This document shows, in pieces, positions 40,900 to 53,206 of a stretch of 64,000 nucleotides of DNA; position 1 is the first letter of the stretch, and every line of letters starts with the position of its first letter. The notes beneath the pieces were generated by a model. The model was not told the DNA's origin, searched no databases, and saw only the letters and a list, made by a program, of their open reading frames with translations. The stretch covers positions 1,240,001 through 1,304,000 of the forward strand of contig NZ_BAABCP010000001.1 of the NCBI RefSeq assembly GCF_039539005.1, read 5' to 3'. The position numbers and the translations under genes are program-made. Origin of the DNA: Microbacterium soli (GTDB lineage Bacteria > Actinomycetota > Actinomycetes > Actinomycetales > Microbacteriaceae).

Positions 40900-41820
40900 T
40901 TGCCCATTCCGAAGTTGCGGTCGCGTGCAGAGCCGTGGCGTTTGCGGGCACTAGCCTCGTCCGCGAGACGTGCACGTTCTGCGGCCAAGCAGACCCGGCA
41001 CGTCCAGCACGCCCACCACCTGAAAGGGCTGCTCTACTGCGGCACCTGCGGGTCGCGGATGCTCCTCGACTTCGCCACCAACCCGCGCGGCACGACCTAC
41101 GCCTATTTCATCTGCTCGGGCCGCGCCGCGAAGAAGACCCCTTGCACCAGGCGAGCGGTTCCGGTCGCGGTCGCGGAACGCCTCGTTGCGGACTCCTACG
41201 CGCGCATCACGATCAGCGACGGCACCTATAGCAACCTCGCGAAGCAGGTGGATGCGGCGTTTGATAAGCGCATGGCGGGTCGGGATCAGGAAATCGCCGA
41301 CCTCATGGCGAACCGGGAACGCCTCGAAACCAAGTCCGACAAGCTGCTGGCGGCGCACTTCGCCGACGCCATCGACCTGGCCACGTTGAAGCGACACCAA
41401 GACCGCATCCGGGCGGGCCTCGCGGACGTGAACCAGAAGCTCGCCGAGCACGACGAGCACCAGTCCGGCGGGCGCGCGTTCCTCCACGACAGCCTGCGAC
41501 TCCTCACCGACGCCCACCACGCCTACGCACGCTCAGACGACGCCGACCACAGGCTCGCGAACCAAGCGTTCTACACGCGCATCGACATCACGGAAGACGA
41601 GGAGCTGCGCCCGCAGCTCGCGGAACCGTTCGCGACGATCATCCGCGAGGGTATGCGCGCCGAGGACGACAGTGACAGCACGAACGACGACCCCGGAGAC
41701 GCCAAACGGGAACCCGCAACATCTTTCAATGTCGCGAGTTCCCGTAAGACACTTTGGGTGGAGCCTAGGAGATTCGAACTCCTGACATCCTGCTTGCAAA
41801 GCAGGCGCTCTACCAACTGA
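40900..41820 (+). pseudogene. Truncated large serine recombinase
   Basis: C-terminal part of a large serine integrase: the zinc-ribbon region HLKGLLYCGTCGSRMLLDF with later FICSGR and CTRRAV cysteines, then a coiled-coil (about RDQEIADLMANRERLETKSD). The N-terminal resolvase catalytic domain with the active Ser is missing; homology begins near 40950. The frame then runs on into the tRNA-Ala gene on the other strand, giving a nonsense tail, so the true C-terminus is near 41740. It is a relic of an element that was integrated beside tRNA-Ala. Confidence 0.85.
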
Positions 41821-41831
41821 GCTAAGGCCCC
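41759..41831 (-). tRNA. tRNA-Ala (anticodon TGC)
   Basis: 73 nt: acceptor ggggcct/aggctcc (one G-U pair), D-arm agctcagttggtagagc, anticodon arm cctgctttgcaagcagg with TGC, T-arm aggagttcgaatctcct, discriminator A; no encoded CCA. The truncated recombinase gene reads into it from the other strand. Confidence 0.96.
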
Positions 41832-41879
41832 GACACCCCGAGGGGCGGCATAAAGCCTACCAGCATCACAGCGCGTCGA

Positions 41880-42290
41880 ACGCACGGCATCCGCACCCCG
41901 CAGGTCGACGACGCGGATGATCTCAGCCCGGTCCGCTTCGACGGGCACGCCCTCTCCGGCGGCGATCGCGACGCCGTCCTCCCAGAAGCGCGTCGCTCCC
42001 TGGCGCCCTTCGTCGTTCACGCCGAACATGAGTGCGAGTTCATCCAGCCGCCGGCCGGCCGCCCTGTTCTGGACCTTGCGTCCCCAGGTGTCCGGCGCCG
42101 AATCGCCGAACGGATTGATCGGTTGCAACGACTGCGCCCCGGGGAAGAGTCCCAGCCCGGGTGTCAGCACGAAGGCCTCACGACTCCTCAGATCATCGGA
42201 GTCGTACTCGACCGAGCCCGAGATGAGAGCCGAACGCAGGTTCCCGGGTGCTCTCGTCGGCGTTGCGCTCCCCTGCGCGGGGTCGGGCAA
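41880..42290 (-). pseudogene. HipA-like kinase fragment
   Basis: Residues read LRSALISGSVEYDSDDLRSR, then PFGDSAPDTWGRKVQNRAAG and LALMFGVNDEGRQGATRFWE: the N-terminal subdomain of HipA-family toxin kinases. The ATP-binding and catalytic domains are absent, and the frame runs into tRNA-Ala. The fragment lies between two tRNA genes, where an element has probably been gained and partly lost. Confidence 0.7.
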
Positions 42291-42316
42291 CAGTCACCGC
42301 GGATCGAGACGAAGAA

Positions 42317-42344
42317 CCCCCGGACTTCCGCAGAGATCCGGGGG
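42317..42344 (-). terminator. Terminator of tRNA-Ile
   Basis: cccccgga (42317-42324) pairs with tccggggg (42337-42344) around 12 nt; on the minus strand it is followed by ttcttcgtc. It lies 16 nt after the encoded CCA of tRNA-Ile. Confidence 0.75.
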
Positions 42345-42359
42345 AGGGTGTCGACCTTG

Positions 42360-42436
42360 TGGTGGGGCTACCAGGACTTGAACCTGGGACCTCTTCATTA
42401 TCAGTGAAGCGCTCTAACCGCCTGAGCTATAGCCCC
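42360..42436 (-). tRNA. tRNA-Ile (anticodon GAT), CCA encoded
   Basis: Acceptor ggggcta/tagcccc, D-arm agctcaggcggttagagc, anticodon arm cttcactgataatgaag with GAT, T-arm ccaggttcaagtcctgg, discriminator A and an encoded CCA (42360-42362). 74 nt without CCA. Confidence 0.96.
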
Positions 42437-42480
42437 GTCAACCTCCAAGACTTTACCGGAAGAAACGGGTGAAAAGCGAA

Positions 42481-42510
42481 TCGAGCCCGACCCCGAAGGG
42501 CCGGGCTCGA
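42481..42510 (-). terminator. Terminator of the DUF4097/two-component operon
   Basis: tcgagcccg (42481-42489) pairs with cgggctcga (42502-42510) over 12 nt, 8 bp after the DUF4097 stop; on the minus strand a ttcgcttttcacc stretch follows. Confidence 0.65.
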
Positions 42511-42517
42511 CGTCGGC

Positions 42518-43342
42518 TCAGTCGCCGAATCCGCTCGGCTCCAGCACGACGGTTCCCGCCGTCACACTCGCCCGGATGCGATGCTCGCTGCGGCTGTCCT
42601 CGCGAAGCGAGCTGCGGAGCGTTCCCGCCGATTCCTCACGCCGCAGGTCGTATGCCGCATCCGGGAGCAGGAGTTCGAGGCGCCCTGCCGCGACCCGCAC
42701 ATCCACGGCATCCGGCACCGAGCGCAGGGTCGACTCGATCTTCCCGGCGTTGACCGTGTACGAGGCGCTGCGCACCCCGTCCAGGTCGATCCTCGCGTTG
42801 CCGGCGTTCAGCTGCGCCGTCAAGGTCCGCGTCTCGCCGGTGACGGTGAGGGACCCGGCGTTGAGACGGACGCCCAGTTCGTCGAAGGCCCCGTCCACGG
42901 CGAGCGCCCCCGCGTTGAGGGTGAGGTCGGCGTCCAGTCCCTCCAGGGACTCCGGGAGCACGAGGGTCACCCTCGGGTCCTTGTCGAACCAGCCCCCGCG
43001 CACCCAGTCCGGACGGAACAGCTCGAAGGCCTGCCGCGGCCCCCGCACAGTCAGCTCGTCCCCGTCCCGTGTCAGCGACCATCCCGACGTCGAACCCTGT
43101 TCGATGCGCAGCTCCGCATCGGCGGCGCTCCCGCGGAACTCCACCCGCACGTCCGCGGCACTCACGTCCATGTCCAGGGAGTTCACGCCTTCGGCATCCG
43201 CTTCCAGCGATCCCGATCGCGCGTCCAGCTGGTGCGCACCGGCGACCGCGGCGGTCGCCCCCGTTCCCAGCAGCACCACCCCGCCGAACACCGCCAGCAG
43301 CACGGTCAGTGCGCCGACGCTCCTCTTCGTCGTGCCGTTCAT
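42518..43342 (-). CDS. DUF4097-family membrane-anchored beta-helix protein
   Basis: 274 residues: one N-terminal membrane helix (about 8-30), then repeated short beta strands (LNAGALAVDGAFDELGVRLN, AGSLTVTG, LNAGNARIDLDG, VNAGKIES, SAGTLRSSL), the beta-helix pattern of DUF4097 adhesin-like proteins. It is outside the membrane. ATG overlaps the stop of the response regulator gene (ATGA) and has GGGAGG upstream, so it is the last gene of the kinase-regulator operon and perhaps an output or accessory sensor. Confidence 0.85.
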   Translation of the reverse strand: MNGTTKRSVGALTVLLAVFGGVVLLGTGATAAVAGAHQLDARSGSLEADAEGVNSLDMDVSAADVRVEFRGSAADAELRIEQGSTSGWSLTRDGDELTVRGPRQAFELFRPDWVRGGWFDKDPRVTLVLPESLEGLDADLTLNAGALAVDGAFDELGVRLNAGSLTVTGETRTLTAQLNAGNARIDLDGVRSASYTVNAGKIESTLRSVPDAVDVRVAAGRLELLLPDAAYDLRREESAGTLRSSLREDSRSEHRIRASVTAGTVVLEPSGFGD

Positions 43343-44046
43343 CGCCTGCCTCCCTGGTCGTCGTTGCCGGCATCCGTCACGGCGGTGCCGATGTTCTCGA
43401 TGTGCGCGAGTGCCGCCAGCACCCGCCGGTTCCCGTCCTCGCGTTCCAGCCCGAGCTTCTGGAAGATGGCGGTGATGTGCTTCTCCACGCTGGCCTCGCT
43501 GAGGAACAGCGTGGTGGCGATGGCACTGTTTGACCTGCCCTCCGCGATGAGGGCGAGCACCGTCCTCTCGCGCTCGGTGAGCCGCTGCATCCGCTCGTCG
43601 TGATTGCGGCGGGTGAGCAACTGCGCCACCACCTCCGGGTCCAGCACCGTGCTGCCGGCGGCGATGCTGCGCACCGAGTCGATGAACTCGGCGACGTCGG
43701 TGACCCGATCTTTGAGCAGGTAACCCAGCGCCCCGCCGCGCGCCTGCCCGGACTGCGACGCGATCAGCTCGCTCGCGTAGCGCTCCTCCACGTACTGGGA
43801 GAGCACCAGCAGAGGAAGCGACGGATACGCGGCGCGGATCTCCAGGGCGGCGCGGATGCCCTCGTCCGTGAAGGTCGGCGGCAGCCGGACGTCCAGGATG
43901 CACAGCTCCGGCTCGGTCTCCACGACGGCATCCAGCAGGCCGTCGGTGTCCGCCAGTGCGGCCACGACCTCGTCGCCGGCGTCCTCCAGCAGTCGCACGA
44001 GGCCTTCGCGGAGGAGGACCGAGTCCTCGCAGATCAGGATGCGCAT
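43339..44046 (-). CDS. NarL/LuxR-type response regulator
   Basis: 235 residues. Receiver domain about 1-130 with acidic D8-adjacent pair ICEDS, phospho-acceptor Asp in LCILDVRLPP, and Lys in GYLLKDRV. LuxR helix-turn-helix about 155-215 (LTERERTVLALIAEGRSNSA ... LSEASVEKHITAIFQKLGL). Start ATG at 44046, overlapping the kinase gene by 13 bp. Partner of the adjacent kinase. Confidence 0.94.
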   Translation of the reverse strand: MRILICEDSVLLREGLVRLLEDAGDEVVAALADTDGLLDAVVETEPELCILDVRLPPTFTDEGIRAALEIRAAYPSLPLLVLSQYVEERYASELIASQSGQARGGALGYLLKDRVTDVAEFIDSVRSIAAGSTVLDPEVVAQLLTRRNHDERMQRLTERERTVLALIAEGRSNSAIATTLFLSEASVEKHITAIFQKLGLEREDGNRRVLAALAHIENIGTAVTDAGNDDQGGRR

Positions 44047-45410
44047 GGCACCGTCACCTCCAGGCTGGTCGGCCCGCCGGCCGGGCTGTCCAGGCGGAAG
44101 GTTCCGCCGGCGGCCAGGATGCGGTTCGTGATGCCGTCGAGTCCGCCCCCGGGCTGCACCTGCGCGCCGCCCAGGCCGTTGTCCTCGACGCGCGCCCACA
44201 GCGCGCCCTCGCGGCTGCGCACGAGCACCCGGCATTCCCCGGCACGGGAGTGCTTGGCGGCGTTGGTCAGCGACTCGGCGATCGCGAAGTACACGGCCGC
44301 CTCGGCATCCCGGCAGGACGCGGCCGCACCGCTCGCACTCGGGTCGATGCGCACGTCCAGCTGCACGGGGATGTGCGAGCGGCCGGCGAGCGCCGACAGC
44401 GCCGCGTCCAGCCCGCGATCGTCGAGGACGGAGGTGTGGATGCCGCGGGCGAGCTGACGCAGCTCGGTGATGGCGGCCTTGGTCGAGGTGTGCGCCTCGC
44501 CGATGAGGGCCTTCGCGGCGGCGGGGTCCGAGTCGATCTTCTGCTGGGCGAGGCCCAGGGTCATGCCCACCGAGACCAGCCGGGGCTGGACGCCGTCGTG
44601 CAGATCGCGCTCGATGCGGGTGCGCTCCAGCTCCGCCGCGCGCACGGCCCCGGCGCGCTGCGCGGATGTCGTGCGCACCTGGGCGCTGAGCTCCGCCTCC
44701 CGGTCGGGCATGACGAGCGTGCGGCTGAGCAGCCGGTGCAGCAGGGCGAGGCCCACGATGCCGGCGGCCGCGGCCAGCACACCGAGGATGCCGACCAGCG
44801 GCGCCCACTCGGCGGACATGGCGGCGCCGAACGGACCCGCCACGATGCTCTGGCCGCTCGCCTCCGAGAAGGCGAAGAACACCGACCAGACGATGCCCCA
44901 GAACAGCCGGAGCACGATCGTGCCGGCGACGCAGGCCAGCACGAAGTTCAGCAGCACGCGCCACATCCGCCCGTCCACCGACTGGCGACTCACGGTGCGG
45001 AACCACCCGCCGAAGCCGGGGTGCGTCTGCGGCCGCCATGGCAGATCGGGCAGCTGCCCGCCGTAGAGACCGCCGACGCGACGCACCTCGAACCACGCCA
45101 CCCCGTACAGGCCGTACACGAGCCCGAGCAGGACGAAGATCCCGACGCCGAAGACGAACAGCATCCCCAGTCCCAGCCCGAGGGCGGCGGCGAGGACGCC
45201 GAGGACCGCCGAGCCCGCCGCACCGAGGGCGGCCAGCTCGAGGATCGTCAGGACGATGCGCAGCGGCGGCTTGACGGCATCCGTCTGCGTCGCGGATGCC
45301 GCGGGCGACGCCGGTACCGATGATGCGGACGGCGCGGCCGCCGACGCCGCCGGCGGCGTATACGACGGCGGCTGCGGTGCCGGGGGCGGTGGAGTCGGAT
45401 TCGTGGTCAT
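44034..45410 (-). CDS. Sensor histidine kinase with multi-pass sensor domain
   Basis: 458 residues from the ATG at 45410 (45419 also possible). A disordered Pro/Ala-rich N-terminus (about 1-45), a membrane sensor domain of about five helices (50-240, the PF13796-like putative sensor), the HisKA_3 site ERDLHDGVQPRLVSVG and the ATPase domain with GLGGAQVQPGGGLDGI. Such kinases often respond to envelope stress. First gene of the kinase-regulator-DUF4097 operon. Confidence 0.92.
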   Translation of the reverse strand: MTTNPTPPPPAPQPPSYTPPAASAAAPSASSVPASPAASATQTDAVKPPLRIVLTILELAALGAAGSAVLGVLAAALGLGLGMLFVFGVGIFVLLGLVYGLYGVAWFEVRRVGGLYGGQLPDLPWRPQTHPGFGGWFRTVSRQSVDGRMWRVLLNFVLACVAGTIVLRLFWGIVWSVFFAFSEASGQSIVAGPFGAAMSAEWAPLVGILGVLAAAAGIVGLALLHRLLSRTLVMPDREAELSAQVRTTSAQRAGAVRAAELERTRIERDLHDGVQPRLVSVGMTLGLAQQKIDSDPAAAKALIGEAHTSTKAAITELRQLARGIHTSVLDDRGLDAALSALAGRSHIPVQLDVRIDPSASGAAASCRDAEAAVYFAIAESLTNAAKHSRAGECRVLVRSREGALWARVEDNGLGGAQVQPGGGLDGITNRILAAGGTFRLDSPAGGPTSLEVTVPCAS

Positions 45411-45493
45411 GGCCTCCACGCTACGGGCGAGGCGTCTCGGGCGGAACGGAGGCGTCCGTAGGCGCGGGTTCGGGTTTTCCCTACACTGACAGG

Positions 45494-46207
45494 ATGACGG
45501 ATGCGCACGGCGACGAACCGCACGGCACCGGGCTCGGCCAGCGCCTGAACTGGCTGCGGGCCGGAGTGCTGGGCGCCAACGACGGCATCGTGTCGGTCGC
45601 GTCTCTGGTGGTGGGCGTCGCCGGTGCGACCAGTGGCACGACCGCCCTGGTCATCGCCGGGCTCGCCGGCCTCGTCGGCGGAGCCATCTCGATGGCGCTC
45701 GGCGAGTACGTGTCGGTGTCCAGTCAGCGCGACAGCGAGCGGGCGCTCATCCACAAGGAGCGCGAGGAGCTGCGCACCATGCCCGACGAGGAGCTCGAGG
45801 AGCTGACCCTGCTGTACCGTGAGCGCGGGCTCAGCGAGAGCACAGCGCGTCAGGTCGCCACCGAGCTCACCGCGCATGATGCGCTGGCCGCGCACCTGGA
45901 GGTCGAGCTGGGCATCGACCAGGACGACCTGGTCAACCCGTGGCACGCCGCCGTGTCCTCGGCGATCTCGTTCACGATCGGTGCGTTGCTGCCGCTGCTG
46001 GCCATCCTGCTGCCGCCCGCCGGGTGGCGGGTGCCCGTCACCTTCACGGCCGTGCTCCTCGCCCTCGCCCTGACCGGGTGGATCTCCGCCCGCGTGGGCG
46101 GTGCCAGCCCCGTCCGGGCATCGGCGCGTCTCGTGCTCGGCGGGGCGCTGGCGCTGCTGGCGACATGGCTCATCGGCACCCTGCTGGGCACCACGGGCGT
46201 GGTGTGA
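45494..46207 (+). CDS. VIT1/CCC1-family membrane transporter
   Basis: 237 residues with five membrane helices. Helices 1-2 carry LRAGVLGANDGIVSVASLVV and GALAGLVGGAISMALGEYVS-type glycine/Met-rich turns of the VIT1/CCC1 iron-manganese transporter family; the central loop is acidic (ELEELTLLYRERGLSE), the usual metal-binding region. It exports or stores Fe2+ or Mn2+. ATG at 45494 has no ribosome site but TACACT (45482-45487) 6 nt upstream, so it is probably leaderless. Confidence 0.9.
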   Translation: MTDAHGDEPHGTGLGQRLNWLRAGVLGANDGIVSVASLVVGVAGATSGTTALVIAGLAGLVGGAISMALGEYVSVSSQRDSERALIHKEREELRTMPDEELEELTLLYRERGLSESTARQVATELTAHDALAAHLEVELGIDQDDLVNPWHAAVSSAISFTIGALLPLLAILLPPAGWRVPVTFTAVLLALALTGWISARVGGASPVRASARLVLGGALALLATWLIGTLLGTTGVV

Positions 46208-46234
46208 CCGAGCGGCGGGTGACCGTGCGCCGGA

Positions 46235-46639
46235 TCAGTTCGACATGAAGCCGACCAGCAGCCCGCCGGTCACCTTGACCGCCAGGTTGTAGATGCCGGC
46301 GACCACGGCGCCGAGCACCGTGAACACGATGAGGTTGAGGATCGACACCACGGCGCCGAACGCCATCACCTGAGGCAGACCCACCAGACTCTGCAGGTCG
46401 ACCGCCCCGTCCGTGAGGGTGTCCAGGAACTCGCCCGTCTGGGCGAGCACGTTCGTGGCCTGCAGCACCATGAAGATGAGGAAGAACGACACCATCGTGA
46501 CGATCGCCAGTGCCACCGCCCCCAGGAACGACAGCTTGACCGCAGACCAGAAGTCGACGTAGACCAGACGCAGCCGGACCTGCTTGCCGCTGGTCCTGCG
46601 GGTCGACTTCTTCGCCAGCTTGTCTGCGACTGTGCTCAT
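46235..46639 (-). CDS. DUF3566-family membrane protein
   Basis: 134 residues: a basic N-terminus (KLAKKSTRRTSGKQVRLRLV) and two long membrane helices (about 33-60 and 92-125), with the DUF3566 core VDFWSAVKLSFLGAVALAIV. In actinobacteria this gene follows gyrA nearly always and the protein is tied to cell shape and division at the poles. 18 bp after the gyrA stop, same strand. Confidence 0.93.
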   Translation of the reverse strand: MSTVADKLAKKSTRRTSGKQVRLRLVYVDFWSAVKLSFLGAVALAIVTMVSFFLIFMVLQATNVLAQTGEFLDTLTDGAVDLQSLVGLPQVMAFGAVVSILNLIVFTVLGAVVAGIYNLAVKVTGGLLVGFMSN

Positions 46640-46657
46640 TGCTCGGCTCTCTTCGGG

Positions 46658-49189
<2,532 letters not shown>

Positions 49190-49250
49190 GTGTCTTTCCG
49201 TACTGAAGTTGTGTCAGCGCCGCGATGAACGGCGTGGGCGTGAGAGCGAC

Positions 49251-51350
49251 TCAGATGTCAAGGAACCGCACGTCCTTGGCGTTGCGCTGGATGAAGGTGC
49301 GTCGCGACTCGACGTCCTCCCCCATCAGCACGCTGAAGATCTCGTCGGCCGCGGCCGCGTCGTCGATGGTGATCTGGCGGAGCGTGCGGGTGGTGTGATC
49401 CATCGTGGTCTCCCACAGCTCCTTCGGGTTCATCTCGCCCAGACCCTTGTACCGCTGGATGCCGGCCTCCTTGGGCAGCCGCTTGCCGTTGGCGAGCCCG
49501 TCCTTCAGCAGCGCATCCCGCTCCAGGTCGGTGTACACGTACTCGTGCGCGGAGTTCGTCCACTTCAGCCGGTACAGCGGCGGCATAGCGAGGTACACGA
49601 AGCCGGCCTCGATGAGACCGCGCATGTAGCGGAACAGCAGCGTGAGCAGCAGCGTCGTGATGTGCTGGCCGTCGACATCGGCGTCCGCCATCAGCACGAT
49701 CTTGTGGTACCGCGCCTTGTCGATGTCGAAGTCCTCGCCGATGCCGGTGCCGAAGGCCTGGATCATGGCCTGGACCTCTTTGTTGCTGAGCGCCTTGTCC
49801 AGTCGCGCCCGCTCGACGTTGAGGATCTTGCCGCGCAGGGCGAGGATCGCCTGCGTGTGCGGGTCGCGGCCCTGCACGGCCGAGCCGCCGGCGGAATCCC
49901 CCTCCACGAGGAAGATCTCGCTGATCGAGGGGTCCTTGCTCGTGCAGTCCTTGAGCTTGTCGGGCATCGCCGCCGACTCGAACACGCTCTTGCGCCGGGC
50001 CGTCTCACGCGCCTTGCGCGCGGCGAGACGCGCGGTGGCGGCGTCGATGGACTTGCGGATGATGTTCTTGGCCTGCGCGGGATTGCGGTCGAGCCAGTCG
50101 CCCAGCTGCTCGTGCACGATCCTCTGCACGAACGTCTTCGCCTCGGTGTTGCCGAGCTTGGTCTTGGTCTGACCCTCGAACTGCGGTTCGCCGAGCTTGA
50201 TGGAGATGACCGCGGTCAACCCCTCGCGGACATCCTCGCCGGAGAGGTTGTCGTCCTTCTCCTTGAGCAGGTTGTTGGCCCGGGCGTAGCGGTTGATCAG
50301 CCCTGTCAGCGCCGCCCGGAATCCCTCCTCGTGCGTGCCGCCCTCGTGGGTGTTGATGGTGTTCGCGTACGTGAACACGTTCTCGGTGTACGAGGCGGTC
50401 CACTGCATCGCGATCTCCAGGGAGATCTTGCGCTCGGTGTCCTCCGCCTCGAAATCGATGATCTCGTCGTTGACGACCTCGGCCTTGCGCACCCGGTTGA
50501 GGTACTCGACGTAGTCGACGAGTCCGCGCTCGTAGAGGAACACGTCGGAGGGCTGCCTGGTGACGCTCGCGCCGTCCTCCGTGTCGACCTCGTAGGCGGA
50601 TGCCGGGCGCTCGTCGCGCAGGGCGATGCGCAGCCCCTTGTTCAGGAACGCCATCTGCTGGAAGCGGGTGCGCAGCGTCTCGTAGTCGAACTCGACGGTC
50701 TCGGTGAAGATCTCGGGGTCCGGCCAGAACGTGATGATCGTCCCGGTGCCGTCGGTCTCCTCGCCCTTGATGAGCTTCTGCTGCGGAACCCCGCCGTTCG
50801 CGAAGCTGTGCCGCCAGACGTGCCCCTTGCGCCTGATCTCGACGTCGAACCGGGACGACAGCGCGTTGACGACCGAGGACCCGACCCCGTGCAGACCGCC
50901 GGAGACGGCGTATCCGCCCCCGCCGAACTTGCCGCCGGCATGCAGGATCGTCAGCACCACCTCGACGGTCGACTTCGTCGGGTCGGACGCATGCGGGTCG
51001 ACGGGGATGCCGCGGCCGTTGTCGTCGACGCGGATGCCGCCGTCGGCGAGGATCGTCACCTCGATGTTGTCGGCGTAGCCGGCCAGCGCCTCGTCGACGG
51101 AGTTGTCGACGATCTCGTAGACGAGGTGATGCAGGCCGCGCGGCCCCGTGGAGCCGATGTACATGCCCGGCCGCTTGCGGACGGCCTCGAGCCCCTCGAG
51201 GACCTGGATGGCGTCGGCACCGTAGTCGCCGGGGACCCGGTGCGGGTCGGGAGCGGACTCGGACGATGCGGACGCGTCCTGTCCCGCACCCCCTCGGCTC
51301 GCTGAGTCCATCGCAGGATCGTTCGCGTCGGCAGGGGTTTCAGGCGTCAT
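49251..51350 (-). CDS. gyrB: DNA gyrase subunit B
   Basis: 699 residues from the ATG at 51350 (GGAGAATC upstream); an in-frame ATG at 51386 would add 12 residues. GHKL ATPase domain with [15 protein letters not shown] and the [11 protein letters not shown] lid; TOPRIM domain with [14 protein letters not shown] and [11 protein letters not shown]; and the C-terminal [20 protein letters not shown]. Supplies ATP-driven strand passage with GyrA. Confidence 0.97.
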   Translation of the reverse strand: MTPETPADANDPAMDSASRGGAGQDASASSESAPDPHRVPGDYGADAIQVLEGLEAVRKRPGMYIGSTGPRGLHHLVYEIVDNSVDEALAGYADNIEVTILADGGIRVDDNGRGIPVDPHASDPTKSTVEVVLTILHAGGKFGGGGYAVSGGLHGVGSSVVNALSSRFDVEIRRKGHVWRHSFANGGVPQQKLIKGEETDGTGTIITFWPDPEIFTETVEFDYETLRTRFQQMAFLNKGLRIALRDERPASAYEVDTEDGASVTRQPSDVFLYERGLVDYVEYLNRVRKAEVVNDEIIDFEAEDTERKISLEIAMQWTASYTENVFTYANTINTHEGGTHEEGFRAALTGLINRYARANNLLKEKDDNLSGEDVREGLTAVISIKLGEPQFEGQTKTKLGNTEAKTFVQRIVHEQLGDWLDRNPAQAKNIIRKSIDAATARLAARKARETARRKSVFESAAMPDKLKDCTSKDPSISEIFLVEGDSAGGSAVQGRDPHTQAILALRGKILNVERARLDKALSNKEVQAMIQAFGTGIGEDFDIDKARYHKIVLMADADVDGQHITTLLLTLLFRYMRGLIEAGFVYLAMPPLYRLKWTNSAHEYVYTDLERDALLKDGLANGKRLPKEAGIQRYKGLGEMNPKELWETTMDHTTRTLRQITIDDAAAADEIFSVLMGEDVESRRTFIQRNAKDVRFLDI

Positions 51351-51467
51351 CAGAAAGGATTCTCCACATCGAAAGGACCCTGTCATTCTAGCGGGTTTTA
51401 CAGGCCGACATGCCGCTCACAGGCCGTGTATGCGCTTCTGAGCGCTTGGAGGCCGGGCCGTGATGTC

Positions 51468-51953
51468 CTACCCGTAGGTGTCACGCGGGCCCCGTCCGGG
51501 AACGACTCGCACCCCCCATTTCCAGGACGGGACGTCCGGTCCGATGAATCGCAGGTTCTCGACGCCGGCATCCGGATACCGACGACCGATCTCCGTCATG
51601 ATGACCGACCGCATGAACTGCAGGTTCTTCGCCCACGCGGTGGAATCGCACTTGACGGTGAGCACACCGCGCTCCAGGGACACCGGCTCGGAGTGCTTCG
51701 CGGTGTCGGCTCCGGCCAGTTCGGCCCACTGCCGCACGAGGTCCTCCGCCGCCAGCGTCCTCTCCCAGCCGGAATCCCTGGTCAGCTGCGCGAGAACGTC
51801 GCCGAGGGTACCGGGATCCCGCCCCTTCGTGAACGGCGCGTTGTCATCGTCGACGGCCACGCGCCTGCGGCGCCTCCAGTTCTTCGAGCTGGGCTTGAGG
51901 CCGCGCAGCCGCAGATAGGTGGCGATGGTCTCGGGCGGCTGCGGGTCAGTCAT
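51468..51953 (-). CDS. dciA: DUF721/DciA-type helicase loader
   Basis: 161 residues from the ATG at 51953. A helical N-terminus (ATYLRLRGLKPSSKNWRRRR) is followed by the DUF721 domain: SGWERTLAAEDLVRQWAELA, LERGVLTVKCDSTAWAKNLQ and FMRSVIMTEIGRRYPDAGVE. DciA helps load the replicative helicase DnaB in bacteria without DnaC. The start overlaps the recF stop by 8 bp; location between recF and gyrB is standard in actinobacteria. Confidence 0.9.
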   Translation of the reverse strand: MTDPQPPETIATYLRLRGLKPSSKNWRRRRRVAVDDDNAPFTKGRDPGTLGDVLAQLTRDSGWERTLAAEDLVRQWAELAGADTAKHSEPVSLERGVLTVKCDSTAWAKNLQFMRSVIMTEIGRRYPDAGVENLRFIGPDVPSWKWGVRVVPGRGPRDTYG

Positions 51954-53136
51954 CGTCCACCTCCGGCTCCCTGGTCCTCTCGTCGCTGATGGTACCGGCA
52001 TGGATGCGCACGACGTGCCTGTGCAGCTCCTCGGGGATGTCGGCTTCGACGGCCGCCGTCACGACGACCTGTTCGTAACCGGCGGTGATGGTCGCGAGTC
52101 GGCGCCGTCGGTCGGCGTCCAGCTCGGCGAAGACGTCGTCGAGGATGAGCACGGGATCGCCGGCGGGGGACTCCGCCCGCAGCAGCTGCGCCGAGGCCAG
52201 TCGCAGCGCCAGCGCGACCGACCAGGATTCGCCGTGGGAGGCATACCCCTTCACGGGCAGATCCCGCACGCGCAGCACGAGGTCGTCGCGATGCGGACCG
52301 ACGAGCGTGAGGCCACGGTCGATCTCCCTGCTGCGCTTCGCCTCCAGGCGTGCCCGGAACTGCTCCTCGATCCCTTCGCGCGCGGCGCTCACGGCATCCG
52401 TGTCGGGGTCCTCATCCGGCGATTCCTCGGGATCCCCGCCCCGTACGGACATCGCCCACTCCAACTGCGGGCTGTGGTCGGCCCCGGCGATCGCACTGTA
52501 CGCCTCGGCCAGCGGCGGCTGCAGGTCTGATGCCAGCCGCAGCCGCGCATGGATGATCTCCGAGCCCAGCGAGACGAGCTTGTCGTCCCAGACGTCGAGC
52601 GTGGACAGGCCCTCGCCGCGGATGCCGCGGGCTCTGGCCGACTTCAGCAGTGCCGTGCGCTGGCGCAGCACCCGCTCATAGTCGGCGATGACCCCGGCCA
52701 TGCGCGGCGTGCGCTGGATCAGCAGCTGATCCGCGAATCTTCTGCGCGAGGCCGGGTCTCCCCGCACGATCTGCAGGTCCTCCGGCGCGAACAGCACGAC
52801 ATGCGCGTAACGGGGCAGCTCGTTGGTCTTCGCCGGTGATCCGTTGATGCGGGCCCGGTTCGAGCCGTGCCTGTTGATCTGCACCTCGACGAGCACGGTG
52901 CGGCTGCCGTGCACGAGCCGTGCGCGGACGATCGCGGACTCCGCGCCGTCACGCACCATCGGAGCATCCGAGGAGACCCGATGCGAACCCAGTGTCGCCA
53001 GGAACACCACCGCCTCTGCGAGGTTGGTCTTGCCCTGTCCGTTGCTGCCGACGAGAACATTCGGCCCCGGATGCAGGGTCAGGTCGGCGGTCGCGTAATT
53101 GCGGAAGTCGACCAGGTTCAGGTGCTCCACGATCAC
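51946..53136 (-). CDS. recF: DNA repair ATPase RecF
   Basis: 396 residues. Walker A GSNGQGKTN, the NYATADLTLHPG start of the SMC-like head, the signature region LRLASAQLLRAESP and Walker B VLILDDVFAELDADR. It guides RecA loading at gaps. The insertion ESPDEDPDTDAVSAAREG near the middle is acidic and longer than usual. Located 70 bp after dnaN. Confidence 0.96.
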   Translation of the reverse strand: MIVEHLNLVDFRNYATADLTLHPGPNVLVGSNGQGKTNLAEAVVFLATLGSHRVSSDAPMVRDGAESAIVRARLVHGSRTVLVEVQINRHGSNRARINGSPAKTNELPRYAHVVLFAPEDLQIVRGDPASRRRFADQLLIQRTPRMAGVIADYERVLRQRTALLKSARARGIRGEGLSTLDVWDDKLVSLGSEIIHARLRLASDLQPPLAEAYSAIAGADHSPQLEWAMSVRGGDPEESPDEDPDTDAVSAAREGIEEQFRARLEAKRSREIDRGLTLVGPHRDDLVLRVRDLPVKGYASHGESWSVALALRLASAQLLRAESPAGDPVLILDDVFAELDADRRRRLATITAGYEQVVVTAAVEADIPEELHRHVVRIHAGTISDERTREPEVDDD

Positions 53137-53206
53137 CGCATCAGCCTATCCTTCGGGTGCGACAGCACCCGGGCCGACGCCTCTCGCGGGCCGGAGCAGC
53201 AGTAGC

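Noticed and set aside
41571..41831. Protein tail of the recombinase frame through tRNA-Ala
   Set aside because: The peptide VEPRRFELLTSCLQSRRSTN is a reading of a tRNA gene on the opposite strand and is not a protein domain.
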